Shown here piece after piece: positions 16,236 to 26,170 of a stretch of 64,000 nt of DNA. This stretch comes from Plesiocystis pacifica SIR-1. GTDB lineage: Bacteria; Myxococcota_A; Polyangia; Nannocystales; Nannocystaceae. Both the position numbers and the translations under genes were made by a program. The notes under the pieces are model-generated. The model was not told the origin of the DNA. It made no database searches and saw only the letters and a program-made list of their open reading frames with translations. Location of the stretch: the NCBI RefSeq assembly GCF_000170895.1, contig NZ_ABCS01000004.1, forward strand, positions 62,001 to 126,000, written 5' to 3'. The stretch's first letter is position 1. The number at the start of each line of letters is the position of its first letter.

Positions 16236-19200
16236 CAGCGCCTGGCGGGCGAGCTTGCTGATCAGCAGGCCAAAGCGGTGCGTGGCGAGCTCGACGGACT
16301 CGGCGTCGAGGGACACGTAGTGGGGGAAGCAGACCTCCTCGAGGGCGCGCACGGCCACCTGGGCGCAGATCATCCCGTGGCGTCGGGTGAGGTGGAGGAC
16401 CAGGCCGCGCAGGGCGTCGACGCTGCACTCCGTGGGCAGGCCGTCGCTGATCATCACGAGCAGCTTGGCCTTGCGCCGGGAGGCCATGGCGACCTTGGCG
16501 ACGTGGGCCAGGGCGGCGGCGTCGTTGTTGCCCCCGCCGGTCACGAGCGAGGTCACGGCGCAGCGGCGGGCGTCGCCGGCGTCGTAGATGAGCTGATCGG
16601 TGAACCCGAAGAAGCGCGCGTCGACGTTGTCGACGGGGGCGGCGGCCTCGGCCAAGAGCACGCCGAAGCGGATCGCCTTTTCCATGTGGTCGCGCAGGCG
16701 CATGGAGCCCGAGCAGTCGATGACCACGCCGATGAACAGGTCCGTGGTGATCTGCGGCTCCCGGGCGATCAGCATGCGCGGGTCCTGGCGGGTGACGACG
16801 GCGGTCAGGCGCCCGCGGTCGAAGCTGCGCCCGCGCATGCGCCCGCGCTTGGGCACCAGGGCGACGCCCATGCTGGCGAAGAACTCGGCGAGGTGGTTGG
16901 CGTGGCGCTTGACCTCGGCGGCGACGCGGCGGTGCTCGTCGGGGCGGGGCGAGAGCCGCTCGACGCGGGTGATGCGGTCGAAGTCGACCTCGCCGCTGAC
17001 GTTGATGGCCAGGCGCGGCGGCCCGTCGCTGCCGGCTTGCTTGGCCGCCGACTCGGGCTGGCGCCGGGGGTCGAGGATGCGCTCGACCTCCTGCTGAAGA
17101 TCCTCGTCGCCGATGTTCTCGCCCCGGACCTGGGCCTCGCGCTCGGACGCGCCCAGGGTCTCGTGGCCGCCGCACAGGTCCGCGGTGGGCAGCTCGTGGG
17201 CGAAGAGCTCGGCGAGGCGCTCGGTGATGGCCCACAGCCCCTCCATGTCGAGGCGGCGGAAGCTGGGCGTGAACAGGGTCAGGGCCTCGGCGACGCGGGG
17301 ATCGTCGTGGCGGTTGCCCAGGCCCAGGCGCAGGGCTCGGGCGAAGCGGGCCCAGGCGCTGCCGCTGCGCTCGAGCTGGCGCAGCAGCGTGCCCCGGTGC
17401 GCGCGGACGCTGGTGGGGTCGAAGGCGGGGCGCAGCTCGGTGGTGGTCAAGGTGGCGAAGGCCGCAGGCCCGAGGGCGGTCAGCAGCCAGTTGCACTCGA
17501 ACTCGCGCTCGGCGTGCTGGAAGGCGTGGGCGCCCAGGCGCTTGAGGCGATCGCCGTAGTCGGCCCGGAGCGCCCGGAGGTTGCGCTCGAGGTGCTCGTC
17601 GGCGACGAGGTTGAGCACGCCGTGCAGCCCCTGCGCCTGGGCTCGCTTCCACACGGCCTCGCCCGCCTCGCCGCCGTGGAACATGTGGTGGCCAAACTCG
17701 TGCAGGATCAGGGCCTCGACGATCTGCCGGCCGTGGCGGGCCCTCGCCAGGTAGGGCAGGGTCGAGACGTAGATGCGCGCCTCGTTCATGCGCGTGTAGC
17801 CGAAGTCCTCGCGGCGCTCGGTCATGTGCACGCTGAACAGCCCGCCGGTCAGCTCGAGGCCACGGCGCACGCCCCAGGCGAACATCTCGGCGACGTCGAG
17901 CATCCGCAGCCGCCGCTCGCGGAAGTTGGAGGTCGCGCGGATCAGCTGGGGGCGCACGCTCGCGTCGCGGCCGTCGAGCAGCAGGCGGCGCAGGGACTCG
18001 CTGGCCGCTGGCCCCGCGCACGCCCGGGCGACGCCGAGGGCCCGGGACTCGAGGCAGCTGGACTTGCCGCCGATCAGCGCCGCGTCGACGATGGCCGCGG
18101 CCACGCGCCCCGACAGCTCGGGGCCGAGGCCGCGGAGCCAGCCGACGCCCCGGTCTCGCTGGGCGGCGCAGGCCTGAGCCATGAGCACGGGCAGCCCGGT
18201 CTCGTCGGACTTGGACAGCAAGGTCAGGGCCGCGCCGCGGCGCAGGTCCGAGGGGCGGCAGCTGTCGACGGCGAGGAAGCGGCGCAGGGCCGGGACCGCG
18301 CTCGAGTCGGTCTTGGCCACGCAGCGCTCGACGGCGAGGCGGTAGGCGTGGGGGTGGGGGCTGTCGACGAGGGCGTCGGCGATGGCGTCGAGCTCGGCGA
18401 CCTGGGTGAGCGCCTGCCAGTCGCTGGCCCGGAACCACCCCGGGTTGCGGGAGGTGCCCTCGGGGCTGCGGGCGGCCTCGAGGGCGGCGGGGACCCGCTC
18501 GAGCTCGCCGCGCTCGGCGAAGGCCATGCTCAGGCGAAAGCGCAGCTCGGCGTCGATGCCCGGGCGCTCGACCAGGGCGCGCAGGCGGGCGATGGCGGCG
18601 GGGTCCTCCCACAGCGGGACGCTGTCCATGAGCACGTCGATGCGCGGGGGGAAGGTGCGCTCGGCGGCCTCGTCTGGAGCGGAGCCCTCGGCGGGGACGG
18701 TGGCCTCGAGCAGCTCGGCGAGCACCCCCTCGCCGCGGCCGCCGAGGGTCAGCAGGCGCAGCACCGCCTCGTTGACCAGGATCGCGTTGCGGTCGAGGGC
18801 CGACGCGCGCAGCAGCTCGAGGTCCTCGGTGATGCGCACGCGCCCGAGCAGGCTCTCGCGCACGGGCGTGCGCTCGGCCCGGGCGGCGACGGTGCGGTTG
18901 GGCAGGCCGTCGATGCGGACCCAGCGAGACAGGGTGTGGCGGGTGACCTGGTCGTAGTCGACGGCGGACGCGAGGACGCGGGGGCGCTGGGCGTCGAGGG
19001 CCGCGCGGCAGCAGCGGGCCAGGTGCAGGCTGACGAGCAGCTGGGCCGCGCTCGGGCCGAGGTCGGTGTCGAGCTGATCGACGAGGAAGGCCGGGAGCTC
19101 GGGGTCGTCGACGGCCTCGAGCTTGGACTCGCCGCGCCCGCGATCGCGGGTCGCCCACAGCGAGACGACCCGGGACGCGGCCATCCACGCGCGGCGGCGC

Positions 19201-21806
19201 AGGATGGGCGAGGGCAAGCTCGCGCAGCGCTCGAGGGCGGCGCGGAAGCGGGCGCTGTCGGCGGGGTTGGCCTTGGCGCTGCCAAAGCTGCGCAGCCACT
19301 CGCCGAAGGCGAACGCGTGCTGCTCCCAGCAGTGCATCCACGCGTGGCCCAGGGGCCCGAGCTCGCGGGCGGTCTGCCAGGTGTTGACGGCCGCGCCGAC
19401 CACCGCGCTCTCGAACTCCGAGTCCGCCGCGTCCCAGAAGCGATCGAACTGCTCGGCGATCAGCGTCAGCGAGTCGTGGGAGCCGAGCAGGGCGACGCAG
19501 GCGGCGGCGCGCATGGCCGGGACCGGGGTCGTGAGCAGGGCGGGGTCGGGGCGCCGGGCGAGGGCGGGGGCGAGGCCGATGCTCGGGCCGGCGAGGGCGG
19601 GGGCGAGGGCGCGCTCGAGGTCCGCCGGCATGACCATGGCGATGGCCTCGACCTCGGCGGAGCTCAGCGAGGCGACGCTGCTGCGGCTGCTGATCCGGTG
19701 CGCCGAAGGCATCGGCGGGGCGAGGGCGAGGAGCAGCTCCCGGGACAGGGCCCGCGCCGGCTCCTCCTCGCGCTTGGCCAGGGCGTTGGCGATGCTCTGG
19801 ACCAGGCTCGGGAGCAGGGGCAGGTCCTCGGACGCGATGCGCCGGCCCAGGGCCGAGAGCGCGTCGAGCTCGAGGCCGGACAGCAGCAGCTCGAGGGTGG
19901 GGGGCGGGAGGACCTTGAACAGGGCGTGGACGAGCTCGAACTCGCCGGTGCGGATCACGGGGCTGTCGCCTTCGCCCGTGTGCAGGGGCAGGCGGCGCAG
20001 CCGGGACTGGAGCAGCTGGGCGGCCGTCGCCGGCTCGAGCTCCTTGACGAACACGTGGATACAGCGCGAGAGCTTGTCGAGGCGGGGGAGGACGCCGGCC
20101 TCGGCGAGGGATACGAGGCCCTCGCCGAGCTGGCGCAGGGCCGCCCGGCCCAGGCCGCGGACGATCAGGCGGGTCCGCTCGACCTTGGTGCCCCACGCCG
20201 CCAGGGCGATCGCGCGGAGCTCGGCCATGCGCTGGGCGTTGGCGCGGCCGCAGAGCTTCAGGAGCTCCGCGGCCTGCTCGTCGGACTCGACCAGGCGGCA
20301 CATGTAGCCCCACTCGCCGAGGGCCGGCTGCGGGCACTGGGCGAGGCGACGGGTGACCTCGGCGCGGGGGATGAGCTCGAGCAGGCGCACGACGCTGGGC
20401 CGGCCGCCGAGGCACATCAGCCCGAGGGCCACGTCGAGGAGCAGCTCGCCCGCGGGCCCGCGGCACAGCGGGGAGCGGACCAGCTTGGCGACGAGCTTGG
20501 CCCGGGCGCGCTGGCCCGCCCGGGGCATGGGCTGGAGCCCCCGGGCGACGCTGCGCAGCAAGGCCGCGGGCAGCCGCCGGGCCAGGCAAAGGCGCGGGCG
20601 CAGGCGGACCGCGACGTCGAGGAGGGCGACGAGGGCCGGCGGGGCGTCCTCGCCCTCGAGCTCGCCGAGGTGCTCGAGCACGACCTGAACCAGGGCGGCG
20701 CACAGCCGGGTCTGGACGGCGGCGTCGATGGTGCGCGGGCCGATGGCCTGGACCAGCGCGCGCAGGGCCGCGGGTTGGGGGTGGGCGCTGAGCAGCAGGG
20801 CGAGGCTCTCGAGGTGGGGGTCCTCGCCGAAGGCCGCCGCCATCGCCTCGGCGTCGACCGGCTGCCCAGGTCGAGATTTGGGGGCTTTCCCAACATCTTT
20901 CCCAGCATCTTTCCCAGCATCTTTCCCAGCGCCCTCGATCCACCCGAGCAGCGCCTCGGCCTGCTCGAGGCTGCGCCCAGGCCCCCGGGCGAGCAGCCTG
21001 GGCAGCTCGTCCTTGCTGCGCGCGAGCTGGGCGACGACCTCTCCGGCCGTGGCGTGGCCGCTGCGGAACAGGGCCAGGGCTAGGGCGAAGCCGCCCTCGG
21101 GCCAGGGCAGCGCCCGCGCCAGCTCGGCGTTCTCGGGGTCCGCGTCGCAGCGCAGGTACACGCCCTGGGCCTTGACGCTGCCGTGGCTCGAGCGCAGGGC
21201 CAGGCGGCGGACGTCGGGGCGGGGGTGGAAGAGCAGGTGGATCCAGCGCGGGTCCTTGGGCGCCGAAAAGCTCGCCGCGAGGCCCCGGGCGGCGGCCTCG
21301 CGGACCTCGGGGGCGTCGTCGTCGAGGGCTCCGATCAGGGCCCGCAGCCCCTCGATGCCCTCGACCCCGCCGAGCACCCGACACGCCCCCGCGCGCACCT
21401 GGGGATCGTCGTGGTTGCACAGCGATCGCACACCCCCGAGGTTGATCGCCAGGATGGTCGGCTCCTTGCGGCCGGCGCTAGCGAGGCTGTCGAGGGCGGG
21501 GAGCAGGTCCGCGGCCGGGGTGCTCGGCTCGGCACGGGAGAGGGTCTGCCAGATGTCGAGGTCGCGCACGGGGGTGCCAAACGATCGCACCCGCGGGCGC
21601 TCGGGTCGAGCGGCGCGGGTGCGAAAAAGGGACGAGGAGAGGCCGCTGAGGGACGCGGGGGCCCGGGTGGGGGACAGATCTGGTGGCGACGGGAACAGGC
21701 CAGGGGCCCATCGTTCGGCGTCGGTATCGATCCGAGTCCACCCGGAGACTCGCGGGCGCGGGAGAGTCGATGGTTTCGGCGAGGGGAGTGTCCGCTCCGA
21801 TTCCAC
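16227..21806 (-). CDS. Giant HEAT-repeat / metallopeptidase-like / VWA protein
   Basis: An 1859-aa protein, probably cytoplasmic (no signal peptide or membrane segment seen). After a Pro/Arg/Ser-rich start, residues ~100-230 hold HEAT-like helical repeats (DPQVRAGACRVLGG, APEVREAAARGLAASF). A 12-bp repeat at 20885-20930 codes (A)GKD units near residue 295. The long middle is Leu/Ala-rich and helical. An intact gluzincin-type motif, LILHEFGHHMFHGG, sits at residues ~1366-1379, with NLVADEHLERNL ~30 residues later as the probable third ligand. The C-terminal VWA domain has its MIDAS motif DCSGSM at 1697-1702, GGGNND and MISDGLPTE. Putative metallopeptidase-VWA proteins such as DUF2201 usually pair with a MoxR ATPase; none is in this window. 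The exact start within the first ~60 residues is uncertain. Confidence 0.75.
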   Translation of the reverse strand: MESERTLPSPKPSTLPRPRVSGWTRIDTDAERWAPGLFPSPPDLSPTRAPASLSGLSSSLFRTRAARPERPRVRSFGTPVRDLDIWQTLSRAEPSTPAADLLPALDSLASAGRKEPTILAINLGGVRSLCNHDDPQVRAGACRVLGGVEGIEGLRALIGALDDDAPEVREAAARGLAASFSAPKDPRWIHLLFHPRPDVRRLALRSSHGSVKAQGVYLRCDADPENAELARALPWPEGGFALALALFRSGHATAGEVVAQLARSKDELPRLLARGPGRSLEQAEALLGWIEGAGKDAGKDAGKDVGKAPKSRPGQPVDAEAMAAAFGEDPHLESLALLLSAHPQPAALRALVQAIGPRTIDAAVQTRLCAALVQVVLEHLGELEGEDAPPALVALLDVAVRLRPRLCLARRLPAALLRSVARGLQPMPRAGQRARAKLVAKLVRSPLCRGPAGELLLDVALGLMCLGGRPSVVRLLELIPRAEVTRRLAQCPQPALGEWGYMCRLVESDEQAAELLKLCGRANAQRMAELRAIALAAWGTKVERTRLIVRGLGRAALRQLGEGLVSLAEAGVLPRLDKLSRCIHVFVKELEPATAAQLLQSRLRRLPLHTGEGDSPVIRTGEFELVHALFKVLPPPTLELLLSGLELDALSALGRRIASEDLPLLPSLVQSIANALAKREEEPARALSRELLLALAPPMPSAHRISSRSSVASLSSAEVEAIAMVMPADLERALAPALAGPSIGLAPALARRPDPALLTTPVPAMRAAACVALLGSHDSLTLIAEQFDRFWDAADSEFESAVVGAAVNTWQTARELGPLGHAWMHCWEQHAFAFGEWLRSFGSAKANPADSARFRAALERCASLPSPILRRRAWMAASRVVSLWATRDRGRGESKLEAVDDPELPAFLVDQLDTDLGPSAAQLLVSLHLARCCRAALDAQRPRVLASAVDYDQVTRHTLSRWVRIDGLPNRTVAARAERTPVRESLLGRVRITEDLELLRASALDRNAILVNEAVLRLLTLGGRGEGVLAELLEATVPAEGSAPDEAAERTFPPRIDVLMDSVPLWEDPAAIARLRALVERPGIDAELRFRLSMAFAERGELERVPAALEAARSPEGTSRNPGWFRASDWQALTQVAELDAIADALVDSPHPHAYRLAVERCVAKTDSSAVPALRRFLAVDSCRPSDLRRGAALTLLSKSDETGLPVLMAQACAAQRDRGVGWLRGLGPELSGRVAAAIVDAALIGGKSSCLESRALGVARACAGPAASESLRRLLLDGRDASVRPQLIRATSNFRERRLRMLDVAEMFAWGVRRGLELTGGLFSVHMTERREDFGYTRMNEARIYVSTLPYLARARHGRQIVEALILHEFGHHMFHGGEAGEAVWKRAQAQGLHGVLNLVADEHLERNLRALRADYGDRLKRLGAHAFQHAEREFECNWLLTALGPAAFATLTTTELRPAFDPTSVRAHRGTLLRQLERSGSAWARFARALRLGLGNRHDDPRVAEALTLFTPSFRRLDMEGLWAITERLAELFAHELPTADLCGGHETLGASEREAQVRGENIGDEDLQQEVERILDPRRQPESAAKQAGSDGPPRLAINVSGEVDFDRITRVERLSPRPDEHRRVAAEVKRHANHLAEFFASMGVALVPKRGRMRGRSFDRGRLTAVVTRQDPRMLIAREPQITTDLFIGVVIDCSGSMRLRDHMEKAIRFGVLLAEAAAPVDNVDARFFGFTDQLIYDAGDARRCAVTSLVTGGGNNDAAALAHVAKVAMASRRKAKLLVMISDGLPTECSVDALRGLVLHLTRRHGMICAQVAVRALEEVCFPHYVSLDAESVELATHRFGLLISKLARQALSG
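20885..20930. repeat. Four tandem 12-bp units inside the giant gene
   Basis: CTTTCCCARCAT is repeated about four times. On the coding (minus) strand it gives Gly-Lys-Asp-Ala/Val units, likely a flexible linker between the N-terminal HEAT block and the central helical region. Confidence 0.8.
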
Positions 21807-22209
21807 TCGGAGGAGACGGGCTCGTCGAGGCTATCGAGATCGACGGTACGGCGAGAGCGGAAGCTCTACGGCGAGGGGTGCTCGCCGGTCCACTGGGACA
21901 CCAAGGTGGTTGAAGGGGTCCCGGACACCACGCCTGGCTGCTCCCACCTGAGAAGCCCCCGTACTGGCGTGGTCGTGAGCCGCTCCCCGTCCGCGAAGGC
22001 TCGCGGGGGAGGGGATGGGCTCGGCGTCTTGGCTCTCCCGGGCGGGTGCACCAAAGCGGCGCTCTCCGTGCGGGAAACTGATTTGTCAGCCAAGTGATGG
22101 AGTTACTTCAGCGACATGGGGCACACTCCTGCGGGGAGTCATCACCAACGCTCAGGTAATAAACGGCCGCCGAAGGGGGCGCAAGCCGGAAGCTGATAGA
22201 ATTCTGAGC
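21807..22209. other. Divergent intergenic region between the giant gene and xdhA
   Basis: About 400 nt that should hold promoters for both flanking genes. I see one long imperfect hairpin at 21977-22022 (outer arms GAGCC/GGCTC, inner CCCC/GGGG and GCG/CGC) and no convincing ORF or tRNA. No clear -35/-10 pair could be assigned. Confidence 0.45.
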
Positions 22210-23769
22210 GTGTCCGCTCCAAGCCTGACGGTGAACGGCGAGTCCCTCGAAGTCGAGGGCATCGACCCCCACACCACGCTCCTCGACTTTCTGCGCGATC
22301 GTGGCCTGGTCGGGACCAAAGAAGGCTGCGCCGAGGGGGAGTGCGGGGCCTGTGCGGTGGTCGTGCTGCGCCTCGAGCACGAAGGCCCGCGCTACGTCGC
22401 CGTCAACGCCTGCCTGACCCTCGTGGGCTCGGTCCTCGGCGCCGAGCTGCGGACCGTCGAGGGGTTGAGCCCCCAGCCAGGGTCACGGTCGGCGGGGCGG
22501 GCCGCGGGGCCCTCGGTGGCCGAATTGCACCCCGTCCAGCGGGCCATGGTCGAGCTCGGGGGATCCCAGTGTGGGTACTGCACCCCCGGCTTCGTGGTCA
22601 GCATGTTCGCCGAGTACTACCGCCGCGAGGCGAGCTTGACCCCATCGGGCGAGCCGGGCCTGCGTTGGGATCCCGAGAGCGTCGCCGGCAACTTGTGTCG
22701 TTGCACTGGCTACCGACCCATCCGCGAGGCCATGCGCAGCTTGCCGCTGGCCGCCGAGGACGATGGCTTCCGCGCGCGCCTGAGCCAGCCCCTGGCGCCG
22801 CTGGGGGAGGCCAGCCTCGTGCGCGAGGACGTGCCCGGAGGTGGGGGGACGCGGCGGCTGCATCGACCGGCGAGCCTCGCGGGCGCCCTCGCGCTGTTGG
22901 CCGAGGAGCCCGCGGCCAAGCTGATCGCGGGCGGGACCGACCTGGTCGTCGAGGTCAACCAACGAGATCGGCGCTGGCCGACCTTGATCGCGCTCGAGGC
23001 CGTGGACGAGCTGCGCACCCTCGAGCTCGGCGGCGAGGAGATCCGCATCGGCGCGGGGCTGAACCTCAGCGAGCTCGAGCACCGCCTCGGCGGCGCCCTG
23101 CCGCTCCTGGACGAGCTGTTCCCGCTGTTCTCCTCGCGGCTGATCCGCAACCGCGCGACCCTGGGCGGCAACCTGGTCAACGCCTCGCCCATCGGCGACT
23201 CCCCGCCGGCGCTCCTGGCCCTCGACGCCCGCGTGGTGCTGGCGTCGCAGCGAGGCGAGCGCGAGCTCCCGCTGGTCGAGTTCTTCACCGGCTACCGCCA
23301 GACCGCGCTCGCCCCCGGTGAGCTCCTGCGCGCGGTCATCGTGCCCCGCCGCGCCCCGACCCACGCGCACTTTTACAAGGTCAGCAAGCGGGTCCTCGAC
23401 GACATCTCCACGGTCGCGGCGGCCTTCGCCGTCGACCTCGACCCCGCCTCCAACACGGTCACGCGCGCGCGCCTGGCCTACGGCGGCGTGGCGGCGACGC
23501 CCGTGCGGGCCCAGGCCGTCGAGCAGGCCCTGGTCGGCCGGCCGTGGACGGCCGAGACCGTGGCCGAGCTCGCCCCGCAGCTGCGCGAGAGCTTCACGCC
23601 CTTGAGCGACCACCGGGGCAGCGCGGCCTACCGCCAGGCGATGCTCGCCCGGACCTTCGAAAAATTCTTCCACGAGACCCAGGCCGGCCGGCGCCTCGGC
23701 CCCCAGCCGCCGCCGAGCGTGGTCTTGCCCGTCCTGCCCCCCCGACCCCAGAAGGGAGCGAACGCGTGA
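22210..23769 (+). CDS. xdhA: Xanthine dehydrogenase small subunit (2Fe-2S and FAD)
   Basis: A 519-aa subunit that carries electrons from the molybdenum site to NAD+. The GTG at 22210 starts VSAPSLTVNGESLEVEG. The N-terminal ferredoxin domain has CAEGECGACAVVV; the second 2Fe-2S domain has GSQCGYCTPGFVVSM and NLCRCTGYRPI. The FAD domain follows from residue ~215 with LIAGGTDLVVEVN and RNRATLGGNLVNASPIGD, and the C-terminal CO_dehydrogenase flavoprotein domain carries DDISTVAAAFAV. Length and domain order match bacterial XdhA. Its stop overlaps the next start by GTGA, so translation is coupled. This is the purine degradation step from hypoxanthine to urate. Confidence 0.92.
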   Translation: MSAPSLTVNGESLEVEGIDPHTTLLDFLRDRGLVGTKEGCAEGECGACAVVVLRLEHEGPRYVAVNACLTLVGSVLGAELRTVEGLSPQPGSRSAGRAAGPSVAELHPVQRAMVELGGSQCGYCTPGFVVSMFAEYYRREASLTPSGEPGLRWDPESVAGNLCRCTGYRPIREAMRSLPLAAEDDGFRARLSQPLAPLGEASLVREDVPGGGGTRRLHRPASLAGALALLAEEPAAKLIAGGTDLVVEVNQRDRRWPTLIALEAVDELRTLELGGEEIRIGAGLNLSELEHRLGGALPLLDELFPLFSSRLIRNRATLGGNLVNASPIGDSPPALLALDARVVLASQRGERELPLVEFFTGYRQTALAPGELLRAVIVPRRAPTHAHFYKVSKRVLDDISTVAAAFAVDLDPASNTVTRARLAYGGVAATPVRAQAVEQALVGRPWTAETVAELAPQLRESFTPLSDHRGSAAYRQAMLARTFEKFFHETQAGRRLGPQPPPSVVLPVLPPRPQKGANA

Positions 23770-26162
23770 GCAGCTCCGAGCCTCCCCCCAACGTCCCCGT
23801 GACCCCCCACGTCGGCAAGGCCCTGCCCCACGAGTCGGCGGTCGGCCACGTCACCGGTGCCGCGCACTACACCGACGACCTGCTCCCGCGCTACGCCGAC
23901 GCCCTGCACGCGTGGCCCGTGCAGAGCCCCCACGCCCACGCGCGCCTGAGCCAGGCGGCCATCGACGACGCGGCCGCGCTGGCCATCGAGGGCGTGGTCA
24001 CGGTGCTGACCGTGGCCGACGTGCCCGGGGCCAACGAGGTCGGGCCCGTGGCCCACGACGAGGCCCTGTTCCCCGAGGAGGTGATGCACTGCGGCCAGGC
24101 CGTGGCCTGGGTCCTCGGCGAGACCCTCGAGGCCGCCAAGCTCGGCGCGGCGGCGGTCGTCGTCGACTACGAGCCGCTCCCGGCGATCACCACCATGCGC
24201 CAGGCGATCGCAGCCGAGAGCTTCCTGACCGAGGCGCTGGTCATCGAAAGTGGGGACAGCGGCGATGTCGAGGCCGCCCTGGCGGCGGCGCCCCACACCC
24301 TCGAGGGCGAGCTCGAGATCGGCGGGCAAGAGCACTTTTACCTCGAGACCCAGGCCGCGATCGCGTGCTGGGACGAGGCCGGCGAGGTGTTCGTGCACAG
24401 CTCGACGCAGCACCCCAGCGAGACCCAGGAGGTCGTCGCCCGGGTCCTCGGCCTGCACCGCAACAGGGTCACCTGCCAGTCCCTGCGCATGGGCGGCGCG
24501 TTCGGAGGCAAGGAGGTCCAGGCCAACCCCGTCGCCGCGGTCGCGGCCCTGGGCGCCCACAAGACGGGCCGACCGGTGCGCGTGCGCTACGACCGGCAGC
24601 TCGACATGACGATGACGGGCAAGCGCCACCCCTTCCTGGCCCGCTACCGCGCGGGCTACGACGGGGACGGCCGGATCGTCGCCTTCGACCTCCAGCTCTA
24701 CAGCGACGGCGGCTACTCCCTGGATCTGTCCAAGGCGATCATGTTCCGGGCGCTGTTCCACTGCGACAACTGCTACCGGATCCCCAACCTGCGCGTGGTC
24801 GGCCGGGTGCTGCGGACCCACAAGACCTCGCAGACTGCCTTTCGGGGCTTCGGCGGGCCCCAGGGCATGGTCGCGGGCGAGGACATGCTCGCGCGCGTGG
24901 CCCAGGCCGTGGGCAAGCCGGCCCACGAGGTCCGGGCGCTCAATTTTTATGCCGAGGGCGACCGCACCCCCTACGGCCAGCTCGTCCGCGACGCCGAGCG
25001 CATCCCTCGGATCTGGTCGGGGCTGATGGGGTCGGCGGACTTCGAGGCGCGCCGGGCCGCCGTCGCCGAGTTCAACGCCAGCCACCCCCACGAAAAGCGC
25101 GGCCTGGCCATCACCCCCGTCAAGTTCGGCATCTCGTTCACGACCAGCTTCCTCAACCAAGCCGGCGCGCTCGTGCTCGTCTACCAGGACGGCTCGGTGC
25201 AGGTGAACCACGGCGGCACGGAGATGGGCCAGGGCCTGCACACCAAGATGCTGCAGATCGCCGCCGACGGCCTCGGCGTGACCCTGGACCAGGTCCGGCT
25301 CATGCCCACGCGCACGGACAAGGTGCCCAACACCTCCGCCACGGCGGCGTCCTCGGGCTCGGACCTCAACGGCGCGGCGGTCGAGCGGGCCTGCGCCCAG
25401 ATCCGCGAGCGCATGGCCGAGGTCGCCGGGCGTCGCCTGCAGGTCCCGCCGATGGACCTGCGCTTCGCGGGCGGCCGCGTGTTCCCCTTTTGGTGCGCCC
25501 CGGGCCACCCCGATCACGGCGCGAGCAGCCTGGGCTTCGTCGAGCTGGCCCAGCAGGCCTACCTCGAGCGGGTCTCGCTGTTCGCCGCGGGCTACTACCG
25601 CACGCCCGCGATCCACTACGACGAGGCCGCGGGGCGCGGGAAGCCCTTCCACTACTTCGCCTACGGCGCGGCCGTCAGCGAGGTCGAGGTCGACGGCTTC
25701 ACCGGCCAGTTCGTGCTCCGCCGCGTCGACATCCTCCACGACGTCGGCAGCTCGATCTCCCCGCTCATCGACCGCGGCCAGATCGAGGGCGGCTTCATCC
25801 AGGGCATGGGCTGGCTGACCTCCGAGGAGCTGATCTGGGCCGAGGACGGGCGCCTGGCGACGCGCGGCGCGTCGACCTACAAGCTCCCGACCCTCGGCGA
25901 GTGCCCCGAGGCCTTCCACGTCGAGCTGCTGCCCATGGCCGCGGAGCCGGCGGTGGTCAAGGGCAGCAAGGCCGTGGGCGAGCCGCCCTTCATGCTGGCG
26001 ATCTCCGTGCGCGAGGCCCTGCGCGAAGCCGTGGCTGCGTTCGCGGCCGAGTCGAACGCGGCGCCCGTCGAGCTCGGCTGCCCGAGCACGCCCGAGGCCG
26101 TGTACTGGGCCATCGAGGGCGTGCGCGAGGGCCGAGCCAAGCAGGTCAGCGCGGCCGAGTAG
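23766..26162 (+). CDS. xdhB: Xanthine dehydrogenase molybdopterin-binding large subunit
   Basis: A 798-aa catalytic subunit. The GTG at 23766 overlaps the xdhA stop by 4 bases. Molybdopterin-binding motifs include RMGGAFGGKE, TAFRGFGGPQG (with the substrate-orienting Arg) and NHGGTEMGQGLHTKM. The C-terminal GSKAVGEPPF contains the catalytic Glu that activates the Mo-hydroxyl. Length matches bacterial XdhB. No xdhC (molybdenum cofactor insertion chaperone) lies next to it here, so that step must be encoded elsewhere. Substrate preference for xanthine over other purines or aldehydes is inferred from motif context. Confidence 0.92.
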   Translation: MSSSEPPPNVPVTPHVGKALPHESAVGHVTGAAHYTDDLLPRYADALHAWPVQSPHAHARLSQAAIDDAAALAIEGVVTVLTVADVPGANEVGPVAHDEALFPEEVMHCGQAVAWVLGETLEAAKLGAAAVVVDYEPLPAITTMRQAIAAESFLTEALVIESGDSGDVEAALAAAPHTLEGELEIGGQEHFYLETQAAIACWDEAGEVFVHSSTQHPSETQEVVARVLGLHRNRVTCQSLRMGGAFGGKEVQANPVAAVAALGAHKTGRPVRVRYDRQLDMTMTGKRHPFLARYRAGYDGDGRIVAFDLQLYSDGGYSLDLSKAIMFRALFHCDNCYRIPNLRVVGRVLRTHKTSQTAFRGFGGPQGMVAGEDMLARVAQAVGKPAHEVRALNFYAEGDRTPYGQLVRDAERIPRIWSGLMGSADFEARRAAVAEFNASHPHEKRGLAITPVKFGISFTTSFLNQAGALVLVYQDGSVQVNHGGTEMGQGLHTKMLQIAADGLGVTLDQVRLMPTRTDKVPNTSATAASSGSDLNGAAVERACAQIRERMAEVAGRRLQVPPMDLRFAGGRVFPFWCAPGHPDHGASSLGFVELAQQAYLERVSLFAAGYYRTPAIHYDEAAGRGKPFHYFAYGAAVSEVEVDGFTGQFVLRRVDILHDVGSSISPLIDRGQIEGGFIQGMGWLTSEELIWAEDGRLATRGASTYKLPTLGECPEAFHVELLPMAAEPAVVKGSKAVGEPPFMLAISVREALREAVAAFAAESNAAPVELGCPSTPEAVYWAIEGVREGRAKQVSAAE

Positions 26163-26170
26163 GCGAGGCT

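Noticed and set aside
16278..21083. Very long open frame on the plus strand opposite the giant gene (and one on the minus strand in another frame)
   Set aside because: Composition is Gly/Ala/Arg/Val/Leu-rich noise without motifs, as expected when a GC-rich real gene is read in a wrong frame. The minus-strand frame with HEFGHH and DCSGSM has the natural pattern.
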